From: Cyclaneusma minus
Lineage: Eukaryota > Ascomycota > Leotiomycetes > Marthamycetales > Marthamycetaceae
Length of the DNA: 64,000 nucleotides
NCBI GenBank assembly: GCA_037179335.1
Contig: JAKZHN010000009.1
Location: forward strand, 1,178,001 to 1,242,000
Direction of reading: 5' to 3'
Below are positions 32,439-47,100 of this stretch, one piece after another; the first letter of the stretch is position 1; the number at the start of each line of letters is the position of its first letter. The translations under genes and the position numbers were made by a program. A model generated the notes under the pieces. The model searched no databases. It saw nothing but the letters and a program-made list of their open reading frames with translations, and was not told the DNA's origin.

Positions 32439-35400
32439 CGCATAAATAGAGTTTCTGAAAAACCGCCATTTTTTCTCTCTAGCAATACTTTTTGCAGGCC
32501 AATCGTCAGCTATTTTTAATTTTATTTTGCAATAAATTATTATTTTTTATTTTTTACTTAAATTAATTTCCTTTTTAATTTGCAATAATAGTCGATATTA
32601 GATTTCAAAACAATGCTAGCGGTAATGCTGGCGGCCTTCAAAAAAGCCTTTATACGCCATTTTTATATAGCTTTTTAATGCTTTATAATAATAATAAAAT
32701 TATAGAAATTATAAAAATGCCTGTAAAAATACTACAAAAAATAGCGTATATAATAATGCTATTAATAGCGCTAATTGCAAATTTCTAATTGCCAAAAATT
32801 CAAATAGCTTTAATTTTAAATAAATTTAAATTCGCCGGGCTTATTAAAAAATCAATTAATATCGGCGTTTTGCAAAAATTGCCTATAAAACTGTTATTTA
32901 TTAGAATAGCAGGATACAGGTGGCTTGGAGTAGCAAGTGTAGTTTATTCAAAATAAAGTTTGTGCGGCTCTTAAAAAACCGCAGCTGGCTAAGCAATATC
33001 ACGTAGTTGCGCTATTGCCTAAAGCATGGCACCGCAATAATGCTATTTTAATATTCCCCCGGCAATATAGCGGGCCGAATAGCGGGCAAGCAATAGCCAA
33101 ATGCAATAGCGAGACAGATTTTCAAAGCTATTTAAAGCTTGTAATAGCAACAGTAATATAGCGCCGGCAAAATTAAATTTTAATTAAATAGCAAAGCAAA
33201 CCCTTAAAACTATTCGCTCTCCCGGAGCTTAATGGTAGCAAAATTGGCGGCAAAATTATAGCGGCAATGCTAAAGGCTTAAATTTAAAAAGCTTAATTTT
33301 TAGCGTAATTCCAATAAGGCTTCCGCTTCCCTAAAGCATATTCTCTAAAAACCATTTAGGTGTTTTAAATAATTTTTCAGCTTAGGTTTTTTAATATTAA
33401 TTCGGAAAGATTAATTTTTGCGAATTAATAGCATAGCTTTAGCAAGGCTTTTGCTATAAATCGGAAAGGCTTTTTAGCTCCAGGTTATTTTAGCAAAGCT
33501 TTCGCTTTTTTAAAGTTTATTTTTTAAATCCTATAAATTATTTAGGTGCTTTAAATTATTTATAGCTTTTTTATAGTATTTTAAAGCCTATTATTACTAA
33601 GGTTTTTCAAATATTTTTTAAATATTTTTTAGGCTATTTAGGCTTTTCCAAAATTTACTTTCCAAAATTTTTAAAAATTTACTCGAGATTTTTTACTATT
33701 TTCTAGCATTTCTTTAAGCTATTTAAGCTTTTTTAAAGCATATTTTCTAGGGTCTTTTAAGAATTTTTTATATCTCCCTTTTAGCGTTTAATAGCGAAGC
33801 CAAATATAAATGGGCGAGCAGGTAAAAGGCTAAAAATAGCAATATTTTATTAAATTGGGAAAAGGGTGATTAAAAAAGCAGCGGTGAGGAAAGGCGGCGG
33901 TAAAGAAAAATGGTAGTAAAGTAAAATTGGGAGTAAAGAATTTAAAGCTTGAAAAGCTTTTATAAAAAATAATAGCTTTTTTATAGTATAATAGCGGTAA
34001 AAATAAAGCGATAAAATAAAAAGTAAATTAATAAAAGTAAAAGGATTGAAAACGGCTAAGCCGGAAATTGAATAAAAGTTTCGGTCCAAAAAAAAAATTG
34101 GCTGGATATTAAAAACCAAAAAAAAAATTTTTTGCTAATTAACCAATAGGCCGCAAACATTAGAAATTGCAAAAATTAAAGCAAAAAATGCGCCAAACTA
34201 AATTAATTAAATTAGGCTATATAATTGCATTTTATATTAAGCATAAAATTTAAAATCAAATTTAATTAATATATAATTAATAGGCCAATAGTGATAAGGA
34301 TTGGCTTAATAAATGCGCCAAATTAAATTGATTTAAATTTAAATTTTTGGGTTTAACCGGTATGCTTTCGCTATATTGCTTAGAAATAAATCTAAAGTTT
34401 AAAGAGTTTAAAATTTAAAAATAAATAGCCTAAATGCGTATTTCGCTATATTGCTTATATATATAATACCTTTTATATATATGCCAATTAATTATATTAT
34501 AAGGTAATAAAATGCCAGCTTTGGATTTCGGACAAAACCAATTTCACGGCGGCGCATTTAAAATAAAAAATAATAAAATATTAGCTTTGTTATAATTAGG
34601 TACAAGTTTTTTAGGCAATAAAAATGCTATTTTAATTGGTTTTTAAAATTAAAATTGGTATTTAAAAATCGATTGGCAATTAGGGTGCTAATTTAATAAA
34701 GCAATAAAGTATTAGCCTAATTTAATTTATAGCTACATACCTTTTATATAAATAAACTGCTTTTTATATAATATATATTATTTAATTTAAATAACAAATA
34801 ATTGCTAGCTTAATAATAAATTGCTAATTTTAGGCTTTAAATCCAACTATACTAGTATTTTATATATATATAAATTGTTTTTTATACAATTAAAAAGTCT
34901 TGATTAATCGGATTTAATTTTTTTAGAAATAATTGGCGTATAGTTTTAAACGGTATAAAATTTGTCACGGCGCGGGGCAAGGGTCGAGGCAAGGGTTTTG
35001 GTAGATTAACATTATAAGCTAAAAAGGGAAGCTTTTTAGCTGGGTGGGATTATAAAGATCCCTTTAAAGATTTACGGCGCTAAAGGGTACCAAAGGTTAT
35101 ATATTAGGCACGTGCATGCTTAAAGCATTAAGGCTAAATTAGTATTATAATAATACCCTTGGTTTAAATTGCTATTTATTTCAAACAGCATTAAATTTTA
35201 TTCTTTATTTTTGAATATTTAGAATTTAATTATATTTTTTTTTTCATTATTATAATTCCAAATGCCAAAAATTCCTTTTATAATTCTTTGTTTTTCTATA
35301 AAAACTTATATTATAATAAATTATATTATAGCGGCTAGCTATATTATAAATAATTATATTATAAAGCTTATTTAATTAAAAAGCCTAATAAACCAGGCTT

Positions 35401-37819
35401 ATTTAAATATTGCTAATGCTATTTTTATAAATATTTTTTATATTTTTATAAATCCGTTTTTAATTGCTAATTCGATTAATAATTTTTTTATCTAATTTGG
35501 TATATAAATTTTTAATTTAATCTTAAATCCTCATTATAAATATCCAAAATACTATTAAATTTCTACCTTTTCTTTTAATATCCGGTTTTTAATATTTTTG
35601 CTTTTTATTTTATTAATTTTATTTTGGCTGGATAAGCCTTTTAATTTTGGCTTTAATTTATAAAAAAATCAATTTTTTTCCATATTTTTTAAAAGCTTTA
35701 AATTATATACTTTTTCGTAAATTTTATTTATTAGCCAAAATCCGGCCTATTTTCTTTTATATAAATTAATTTATTTTTATATTTTTAATATTAATATATA
35801 TATTTTTTAAAATATTCGAGTTTTTAAATAATATTAATTTGCATTTTTTTTATATTTATTAATATATTAATAAATTAAGGCTTTTAATTAATTATTTTAT
35901 TATATAATTTGCCATTATATTTGCTTTATAAAAATCTTGCTTTTAAATAGCTAATATATTTAAAAAATAAGGCTAAAACAATTCCATTTCTATTTAAAAA
36001 TAATATTTATAATTTGCAAAAAATAGTATAGTTTTTAAAAATTTAAAAACTTAATTATTCAAAGCAAATTTTTCTAAAAATAATTGGTTTATTTAATTAT
36101 TTTATACAAATAATATAAAGCTTTAAAAATACTATTTTAAATAAGCATTTAATTTTTTTATTTAATTATTGATTTTAGAATAAAAAAATAATAATAGCTT
36201 TAAATCGATTTTAAAGCGTTTAAATAAATATTTTTAAAATTAAAAAATAAATTGAATTTTTTTATTTAAAATAATATTATTAGAAATTTTATAAATATAA
36301 TAAATTGTTAAAGAAAACTCTTTTGCAAGCTTTTTAGCTTTTAGGCTTTTTATAATAATAAAGTATTTTATTTTAATTAATTTACAAATTATTATTATTA
36401 TATATTGGTATATTTAATTATGCTTTTTATATTTAAACCAAAATATAATATAATTTATAAATATCTTTAATTAGGCTTTAAAAAGCATTAATAGAAATTG
36501 CAAATATTTTAAAAATATTAATTTAAAAGCCTGCATTTTTAAAACGGTAGATTATTTTTGAAATATATTTCCTATATTGTTTTAAATTATTGAAAAAAGT
36601 TAAAAATTATTTAAATAAACTATATATATTTTATTTAGAAAATTAAATAAAATATTATAAAATTTAAAAAGCATAATTAATAATTTAAAAAAACCAAAGC
36701 GAATAATAAATGCTATTTTCCATTTATATTCTTCCGCTATTTTCAGCTTATTAAATATAGCAATAATATTAAATTTAATATAAACTTTAGCTTTAGATAT
36801 AATATTTAAAATGTCTTAATTAAAGGTAAAAAATAGCAATTTTTAATAATAATATTATTTAAACCCTTGTAATTTTAATAAAATCTAATTTCCCTTTTTA
36901 ATTTAATTGCTAATATTAGCAATATAATATATTTAAATTTTAATTACCAAATAACTTTATAAAAAAACTGCTTATTAAACCATTTTCTAATATATTCCAA
37001 TTTATTTAATAAAAAAAACCAATTTTTATAATAAAACAATTTTATTTCAAATAATAGCTTAATTTTATAATTTTATAATCATTTAAAAAGCAATTTATTG
37101 GCTTTGTTTTAAGAAAAATCCAATATATTTTAAAGGCATTTAAAAAGCTTATTTAAATCTTTTTATTTCTTATATTGAATTTTTCTTTTATAAATTTGGC
37201 AATAATTTTTCCATTTTTTTTAATTTATTTATATTCTAAAAGCTATAAATATTTTATTTAAAATAGCAAAAACTTAAAATTATATTATATATTAATACAA
37301 ATAAAAAGCGTAACTTATTTAATTATTTCTGGCCAATAAAAGTATTTTTTTATATAAGATTTAGCAATTTTCAGAATTCCATTTTGCGTATATATAATCT
37401 TTTTAATAGGCAAATATAATTAAATTATTTATAGCATTTATTTTAATACTATTTATATTTGGCCTAAATTAATAAACATTTAATATTAGCTAAAAAGTAT
37501 AAATAAATATGTTCAATAATAAAACTAATGCCTTTTTTATTTTCCTAATAATAGTACGGATCCTATTTATTATTTTTCTAGCAAGGTAAAAAAAAATTAA
37601 AAGGCTATTATATATTATACAAGCCTTTATTTTAATTTATTTTAAATTCGGATTTTTTTTAATAATATAAAAATCTCGCCCTAAAATAAAAATCTAATTA
37701 ATTTTACAAAAAATACTTTTTATTTCTAAATATATTAATTTCTTATTATTATTTTCTATAATTAATAAAATATATAAAAAAAATCTAATAAAAAAATAAA
37801 ATATAAAAGATATTCATTT

Positions 37820-38015
37820 AAAAATTAACCCGTTTAATATAAAAAATACCGATTTAAAAAATACGGAAAATATTTGTCTAAAAATTAGCCTATTTAATAT
37901 AAAAAATACCGGCTTAAAAAATATAAAAAATATCCGCTTAAAAATTGGCCTATTTAATAAAAAAATATTGGCTTAAAAAATGCAGAAAATATTAGCTTAA
38001 AAATTGCCCTATTTT
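37820..38015. repeat. Tandem repeat inside the AT-rich block, ~60-bp unit
   Basis: About three imperfect copies of a unit containing TTAAAAATTAGCCTATTTAA, then AAAAAATACCGGCTTAAAAA, then a variable TACGGAAAATAT word. Confidence 0.7.
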
Positions 38016-39000
38016 CCAATTATTTTAAAATAATATTGGAATTTTTAGTAAAAATGCTATTTTTAAAATAAAACAAATACATTAGTATTAGCCAATATTT
38101 GTATTAAAAATATATTTTAATATAATATTTAGTTTCTAATAAAATACTCTTTTTATTTAACTAATATTAGAATTATAATATTCCAATTATAAAAATTAAA
38201 AAATTATTAAAATTAAAAAACAAAAATTATTAAAAACAATACCTATTTTTTAATATAATTATTAATAGCAATTTTTGCAATTAAACTTTTTATAATTAAT
38301 AAAACTAGCTTACTATTAATTAATATTAATTGCCTTAATTTAAAAATATATAATAAAAGCAAAAAATATTTTATTGCAAAATCCCAATTAATAAAATCGA
38401 TTTTAAAATATTCATTATTAATTAAAATATTTATAAAAAGGTTTATACGCTTAAAAAATAATAAGAAAATAATTAATATTAATTGGAAATTTCTACTAAA
38501 TTACAATTTTAATAAAGCATTATTTTTCAAGCATTAAAATTATAAAAATGCTATATTAATTTATAATTAATTTTGTAAATTTCTTTAACTGCAATTTAGA
38601 CTAAAAAAATTATATTTTTAAATTTTTAATTATTATAAATAATAGCAGGAAAATTTTAGCTAAAACTATTATTTTAATAACAATCTTTTTAATTTATAAT
38701 ACAAAAGCAATTTTGATATTTTTTATAGCTACTATTTTTATATGTTTCCCAATTACTATTATAATTTTAATTTCTACTATCACAATTTTTAAATTCGCTA
38801 TTATATTTTCCAAATTTATTATTATTGCCTTTTTAATTATTCCTAATATTAGCTTATTTTTCTTTATTATATTTTCGGATAATATAATTTGGAAATTTAT
38901 AATAAAAATACAAATTATAATATTTACAATAGTTTTATTATTCATTTTTGAATATATTGTATAATGCTTTCGGAAAAGCAAGTAAATTTATCAAATTATT

Positions 39001-39028
39001 ATAATTATAATTATAATTATAATTATAA
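39001..39028. repeat. Microsatellite (ATAATT)n
   Basis: Four and a half perfect copies of a hexanucleotide. Confidence 0.9.
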
Positions 39029-40482
39029 GCTATAATTGCAGCGGCAGCTTATTAAAATTTATTTAGAATTTATTTAAAACTATTATATTTAATAATTTTA
39101 ATATTAAGCTGGCCTTTTTTTATATATTTACTAATATTTTAAAAATGCTTAATCTATTTATTATAAACAGCAAAATTAAATATTTTATATAAAAGCTTAA
39201 TTTTGTTAGCCAAAATAGTTAAGATTTTAATGCAAAATCCGGCTATTTTTAATATTAAAATAAGCTAAGCCTAATTTGCTATATAATTATAATTAAATTA
39301 AAAAAAAGCAAAATTTATATTGCTTTGCTTTAAAAAATAAAAATATTATTAGGCTTTTTTAATTTTATTTAAAATTATAAAGCTTTTTTTTTAAATACTA
39401 AAAAATATAGTTAAAAAATTTTAAAGCTTTAAATTTATAATTTCGCTAGGGATTTTTTTTAATTTGATAGTAAATTTTATAGCCATTTATTTTAAATCCG
39501 AATAATATAGCCTATATTATTTAATAATATTTAAATTATATTTAATTAATATATATTTTTCCCCGTAAGCAAAAGCTGATTTTTGTGACTTTTTTTTAAT
39601 AAAAAAATTAACATAAAACCAAATTTTATAGCCCTAAATTTCAATATTTTTCTATTTAAAAAGCCTTTTAATTTAAGCCTTTTTTAAATTAATTATTTTG
39701 CCATTAATTTCCGAATTAATATTATTTTTGTTTTTATAATAAGCCTTTATTATAGCAGCTTTAAATTAAAATTTAATTAAAAGCTTAATATTATATAATA
39801 TAATCTGGATATTTGCTTTTGCATTTTAAATTATTTTTTTAGCTAGCTTATTTTGCTAAAAGAAATAAAGGATAATTTGTTTAAGCTTTATATTATTAAT
39901 TTAAATTTAATAAATAATTCTTTTCATTAGTTTTTTTGCTTTATTAATTTTTACCTTTTTTATTTTTCTTTCGATTTTTTTTTATACCAGGCAATTAAAA
40001 TAAAATAATTTTTAATTTTTAATTTTATGATAAAAGCCCAATTTTTTTTATTTGGCTATTAATTTTTTTTTAATAATTAAATAATTTTATAAATATTAAA
40101 AGAAAATTTATTAGCTATATTAAAATATATTAATTAAAAACAAATCATAATTTGCAAAAGTTTTAAAAATATAATTTTGTATTTTACCAATATTGCAATT
40201 TTTATAATAATAAAAAACATTAGAAATTTTAAGTTTTTTTTTAAATAATAATAAAATATAGCTTATCAATTTTAGCTAAGCCTAAATAAGCCTATTTTTA
40301 ATAGAATAATAAAAAGCATTATTTAATGGTCTTTTTTTATTATTTTTTCCGATTTGCTTTTTTAATTGCTTTAGCTTTAATTTTTTTAGCTATTTTAATT
40401 TTGATTTTAGCTTTAAATGAAATGGTTTTTATTATAATAAAAATTAGCGCCTTTTAAGCTATAATTAATAATATTTTTATTT

Positions 40483-40585
40483 TATAGCAATTAGTATATT
40501 TTATACTATAGCAATTAATATATACTATATTATAATAATTAATATGTTTTATATTATAGCAATTGGCATATTTGGTATATTATAT
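40483..40585. repeat. Tandem repeat, ~24-bp unit
   Basis: Four imperfect copies of a unit that begins ATAGCAATTA and continues ATATATTTTATACT. Confidence 0.7.
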
Positions 40586-42389
40586 TAAAATGCTTTTAAA
40601 GGGAAAAAAATTAATATAAAAAATATTTCAAGCATTTTTAATTTTTTTAATTTTAGCAAAACAAGCAGTAAAATAAATAATAATAATAAAACATAATTGC
40701 TTAAATGCCAATGCTAATTTGGCTATTATAATTATAAAATTTATAATATATAAGCCTTATTATACAAATGTCTTAAAAATAAAATTTTAAATATAATAGC
40801 CTTTAAAATATATACCATTTTAATTAAAATTATTTAAAAGTCCTTTTTAATAAATACTTTTATTTAAAAGCAAATTTATCCTTAAATATAAAATATATAA
40901 AATATTTTTAAATAGGCATTTCCCGTTTTAGAGTTTTATTAATATAATATTTATTTAATTTAAATACAGCCTTCTTTTAATAAATTTTTATTAGCATAAT
41001 TTAAAAATTTAAATATATATATATATATAATATAATATTAAAATTGGCAATTTAAATAAAATGGGATATTCTACTAATAATGCCAATAAAATTTTAAATA
41101 ATATATATCGCATTTTTTTAAGCTTTAAAAAAATTAATACTGCCTTTAGCTATATAGGCTTCTTTTTTTAATTAAAGTTTTTATCAAGCCGGTTAGTATA
41201 ATATTTTTTAATATTATTATAGCGTTTTTGGCTATATTAAAAAAATTAATTATAGGAAGTTTTGGCATTCTTATAGCTATTAATTTTAATCTTGCGGAAA
41301 ACATTAATAGAGCGCTTATTTTATAATTTATTCTATAGCTTAATAATTTTTTTTTACATCTGATTTTTCTATTTAATTTTTATAAAATAGCAAAGTAAAT
41401 AGCCTTTTTTTTTAGATTATAAAAAAGCCCTTTTTTAGTAAATTTATTTTTTAAATAATATTTAAATTATATTTATTTAATACTATATTTTTAAATATAA
41501 TAATATAATACGGAAAAAAAATTCTTAATATAAACCGTTATATAAAATAGATTTAATTAAATAATTTGGCAGTAAATAGTATAAAATTTAAAATCCGTTT
41601 GGAATTGGCAATTTGGTAAAAATAAAAATTTATAATAATAATAAAAATTATAAAATATTATTTATTTAGAATTTTTAGGCATTTATATAATAAATTTTAA
41701 TATCAATAGCTTTTTTATTTAATTAATTAAAACAAATATAAATTTTATAAAAGGCCTTAGCAATATTTATTTTATATTACCTTTTTAAATTTTTATTTAA
41801 TATAATTTGCTTTTTATTTGCTTAAATAATATTAAAATTTATAATATATCAAATACCCTTGCTTTTAAAAAATATTTTTATTATAATAAATTATTTATAA
41901 TAATCAATTTGTTTTTTAATTATTAATGCTTTATATATTAATAAATATCATAAATATAATATTTAATTTATAAAAAAAATGGTAAATATATTAGCTTGGG
42001 AAATAAGAACTTATTATTATTATTATTAATTTATAAATAAATTTGCAAAGATACGGTATTGCGCTAATAAATAATAGGCTTTAAATATACGGCGGCATAA
42101 AAAAAAATAAGAATATAATACTGCGCTAGAAATTCAAAAGTATTAAAAATACGGCGCTGTAAAATGTTTATTAAAAATTTAAAAATACGTTATTACAAGC
42201 TTTTTGCTTTAAAAATATAGTATTATAAAATTGTTAAAAATATAGCATTGCAATTCTTTTCTTTAATTGTGCTAAAATATATTGGTAATTATAACCTATT
42301 TAAATCCAATATAGGCTGGATTTTTTAAATATATTATATTAAAAAAAGGCTATTTTATAATTTAAAGGTATTATGCATTTTTTTTCGCT

Positions 42390-42480
42390 TATATATGCAG
42401 GGGTGGCGTAATCCCTTGCATATAACCAGGGTATTTTGGCAGGGGGTTAATTTAAAACACCAAAAGGGATTTTAACAAAG
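42390..42480. repeat. GC-retaining islet with hairpin in the AT-rich block
   Basis: TATATGCAGGGG at 42392 and TCCCTTGCATATA at 42412 are near-perfect inverted repeats around a short loop. The following 55 bp (with CCAGGG and GGCAGGGGG) keep far more G than the surroundings. This could be a transposon terminus or a late insertion, and the element type is unknown. Confidence 0.5.
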
Positions 42481-42874
42481 GTATATAATAATATTTAAAT
42501 AATTTATTTTAATTGTATTAAAATTTGCAAATCAATTTAAAAATATTAATTATTATATTAAAAATTATAAATTTTGCGCAAAAGCTAAAATCTTTTAAAA
42601 TAAAATACCGGATTTATTAAATTTATTATTAGCCTTAAATTAATTTTGGCAATATATAATAATTAATTTTTATTATATACCAAAAAGCAAAAACGGCTAT
42701 AATATAATAATGGTTATAACTTGCCGTTTTAGCAAAAAAGAATTTATAATATTTTATTTTTAAATAATAAATGCATGCAAGGCAGTAAAAAAATGTTATA
42801 CAATTATATATTATATATATAAAGCTTTTGAAATTATTATATTAAATCGAGAATTATAATTTATTTTAAACCTT

Positions 42875-42941
42875 TAAAAAAATTTATAAAAAAATTTATA
42901 AAAAAATTTATAAAAAAATTTATAAAAAAATTTATAAAAAC
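42875..42941. repeat. Minisatellite, 12-bp unit AAAAAAATTTAT
   Basis: Five consecutive almost identical copies. Confidence 0.9.
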
Positions 42942-44071
42942 ATTTAATATAGCAATTTATTTTTTATCCGCCTATTAGCCGTAAATTAATAATTAAATCG
43001 AAATTAAAAATGCCTTTTTTTATTAATTGATTTTAAAGTAATTGGCCAAAATAACTGCTTTTAATAAATGCAATAGCTATAGCGCTATTATAAAAATCAA
43101 TTGGTATAAGCCCAATTAAAATATAATTAAAATATAAGCTATATATAAGCTTTAATTAAAGAACTTTTAATTTTAATTTTTTTATACAAGCGTTAAATCG
43201 GGATAATATAATTAAATGGCGAATTTATATTTGGCATTGCTAAAAGATTGCTAAAAATATTATAAAAATTGCTTAGCAATTATAAATAATTTAAGCAAAT
43301 AAACGCCGTTATATTATTGATTTTAAAATTGGAAATTATATTTTTATTATAATTCAATATTAAAAAGCTTTATAGCCTAATTGGGAATTAGCAAATAAAA
43401 TAGCCGAATTTTAAAAAATTATTAAAATAAAATAATGCTTTTTATTTTAATTTATTTAAAGGTATTTAAATTTACCCGGTCCTTTAATTTAGCAAGCTAT
43501 AATTAGCTAAATTCAATCCGCTTTTTAAATAAATTATAAAATCCAAATTACCAATAAAAATTAATAGCTACAAAAAATAGAAGATTTTTAAAATTCCGAA
43601 TTTGCAGATATTAAAATAAAAGCTTTATTATTAAATAAATTAAAAATTGTAATATAATCCCAATATTAAATAATATTTATATAAAAATTTTAAATATGCG
43701 CTTATAAAAGGGCTTTATTAAATCGATAATCGAGGCTAGCTATTTGCCTATATTACACTCGATTGGAAAGGCGCCGGGATTTATCCGGGCTTTAAATTTT
43801 TGAAAATAATTGAAAATTAATTTATATTATTTAAACTGATTTCCAAGCCGGATTTTAAGTATTTTAATTAATTTTAATTAATTTTGAATTGATTTAAAGC
43901 TTTTTATAGCCTAAAATATCCAGCTCCAGCCTTTAATATCCAATTTTAAATTCTAGCCAGCTTTAAATTCAGCTTTAGCTTTAGCTCCAGCTTTAAATTG
44001 TAGCTCCAATTTTAGCGTATATATATTAAGGTTTGGAGGAGGCAGCTTGGTATGCGTTATAATATGCGTTA

Positions 44072-44118
44072 TAGCGAGGGCGAGGGCGAGGGCGAGGGCG
44101 AGGGCGAGGGCGAGGGTG
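44072..44118. repeat. Microsatellite (GAGGGC)n inside the AT-rich block
   Basis: About seven perfect copies of a GC-rich hexanucleotide in otherwise AT-rich DNA. The surrounding TTGGTATGCG..TAAT.TGCG word occurs before (near 44048) and after (near 44187) the repeat. Confidence 0.9.
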
Positions 44119-47100
44119 AAAGTGAGGAGATTTTGGTATAAAATTATAATTAGTATAATGTAAATAAATAGTGTGTAGGGCTTCTTGGTATGCGCTGTAA
44201 TGTGCGCAAAGCTGGAAATGGAGCTGCTAATTTGGAAAAATATGCGCCGGAGGGCTAAAACCTTTTGCAAAAGCTGGAGCGTGGTAGTGGTGGTGGTGGT
44301 GATGGTAATATTTGATATTGCTGCGGAGTTATTTTCCCACTTGGCGCGCCCGGGTAAACGCCGGCGCTTTCCGGATTGGGCTTAGTATAGGCAGATGGCT
44401 AGCCTCGATTGTCGATTTAGTAAAGCCCTTATAAAATTTAAAAAATTCCATAACGCCAATTTTTTAAAGCTAAAGCTTTTAAAAAAAATTAAATAAATAA
44501 AAAATATATAATAAGCCATTAAAACGGAAAAAAAAATAAAAAAAAGGCTTATAAATAGGCTTTTTAGCTAAGAAAGGTATTATAATAGCTTTGGGCCGTA
44601 TATTTTTTATTTTGCGAATTAAATATATAATTAAATCGATTATAGCTTTGATTCCATTTATATATAAAGCTTTTCAAAGCTTTTTAAATTTCCTTTTTTT
44701 ATAGCAATAAATAATTATTAGTAGCGTTTTCCATTTGGCTTAGCCCGACGAGAAGGTCCAGGTTATAATATTTTTTTCGCCAAAAAAAAGGCTTTAATAT
44801 TTCTAATATTTAAATTAAATAATATAAGCATTTAAATTATTATAAATATAGTTTTCTTTTTTTGTTTTTTTTGGACAATCGCGGCTTTTCCTCGGGGAAA
44901 AAAGAAATGGCGTTTTTGGATATAGGTCGTCGTTATTAATAAATGCGGAAATTGGCCTTGGTTTTGGAGTATTTGGCATTGCCAATAATATTGCATTCGG
45001 AAATACAAATAATATTATAGATAGCAAGGCAAAATTGGCCCGTGTTCAATTGGAGATTGGTTTGCAATTTGCTTTGCAAAATATAGCATTTAAATTGGGG
45101 CTAAAAAAACTTGGAAGGCGATTTTGCAAATGCTGGATTATAATTTAAATTATTAAATTTATTTTATAGGATTTCTTTTTATTATAATAAAGTCTAATAA
45201 TAATTATTTTAAAAATTCTATTTTCCTATAATATATTTAATATATAGCTTGTTTTTGCCAATAAAGTAAATAAACCAATCCAGCGTTTAATATATTTTTT
45301 ATAAATTATAATTTCTAATTAGAAAAAAAGATTCAAAATTAATATAATATTAAAGCCGTTTTTTCTAGCCAATATATTTGAAATAATGCGCTTGGCGTTT
45401 TTTTTTAATTTACTTTATAGCTTTATAAATAGCTTTGGCCCTTTTAAATATAATAAATAACGAAATTAAAAATTTAACGATATAAAAATATATGCCAAAT
45501 ATTAAAAACATAGGCATAAAATTATTAGGGCCAATTATATTATTAATTAATTAAACGGCTATTTAAAGCATGGATCTTTTAGGCAAAATAGGAAAAACGA
45601 TTTAAATTATTTTACAAAACCGGCGAAAAATAGCATAATAGCATTTATTTTTGCCAATGCTATTATAGGCTTTAATTAATATTGAAAAAAAATTCATATA
45701 AGCCAATATTTTATTTTATTTTGGCATTATAGGTTTTATTTCCGACGTTATAAATTATTTAATCGAATAGGCCAAAATAAATATTAATTTAGCGAAGCCA
45801 AATAGCTTTCAAAATATTTTTAATGCTATTAAATTTAATAAATTGGGCTATTTAAAAAGCAATTACTATATTTATAATATAAATAATTTTTTATTTATTG
45901 ATATAAACCAAATCAATTGAAATTTCCGTATTAAATTAAAAATTCTTGCAAAAAAAGAATTTAAATCTGTTAAAAGCCTTTAAATAGATTTGGCATTAAT
46001 AGGAAAATTTATTAATTTGTTTTAGTATGCGTTTATTAAAGGTATGATAGAATAAAAAAAGGATTCTTTATAGTTTCTTAATTATTAAATATCCAAATTA
46101 TTAATAAAGTCATTTAAAAAAGTTAATTAAATAGCTATAAATTGAATTAATTTTAATTGCATAATTTTCAAAATTAAAGTAAAGCCAAAAATAATTTTAT
46201 TTCCAAATAATTGGCATTGTAAATTTGCTTTAATATAAAATATTTAAAAAATGATTAAAATAAATATTTAAGCGGTCTATATTATTAATATAAAAAACAG
46301 AAAAAAATGCTAAAATAATATAACAATTAATAATATTAAAAAAAATACGTTATATAGTTAATTTAAATTTAAAATCGCTATTAAAGCTAATATTCTATAT
46401 TATTTAATATATATTAGAAGAAAAATCAAACTTATTTTTATTATTTGGCCAAATTTGCAAACTACTTTTATATTTAATTAGAAAGGCATGGAAAATGCTA
46501 TTTAAATAGTTTTTATTTTAAAAGCGACGGATATTATTCTAATTACAACGTTTATTAATTTATTTTCAAAAAATAATTAATTAACCAATAAATTGGCTTG
46601 CTATAAATAAAGCAATAGCGATTAATTGGGAGTAAAATTAATAACGATTAAAGCGGATTAAAAAATCGATCGGTGTTTTAATTTTGATAATTTTAATTAA
46701 AGCTACGATTTTAATTTTGTTCGCGATTGCTAAAGCAATAATTAATTATAAATTGCTTGTTTTTAAAAATGTCCTTATGCTTTATATAAATTAAAACTGA
46801 GTTTTTAAAATTAGCATAGAGTTTCTTATAATTATCGGCAGGCTTTATAAAAGCATATTAGCATTTTTTTAACATTTATAATAATATTAATAAATTTATT
46901 ATATAAATTGAATTTTTAAACTTTGTAAATAATATATAATTAATTAAATAAAAGCTTTAAATACTCAAGCTTTATTTTTTTTTTAAATTTAGCTATTTTA
47001 TTTAAAACGAATTTAAAATTAATTGAATACTATATAATAAAGTATTTTTTAATAATTAGCTTAATTTTTAAAGCGCTTGCGGATGCATTTAATTATTTTT

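Noticed and set aside
38694..38981. Isoleucine/Lys-rich open frames in the AT-rich block
   Set aside because: A product of base composition. Both strands are open at once and no family is recognisable.
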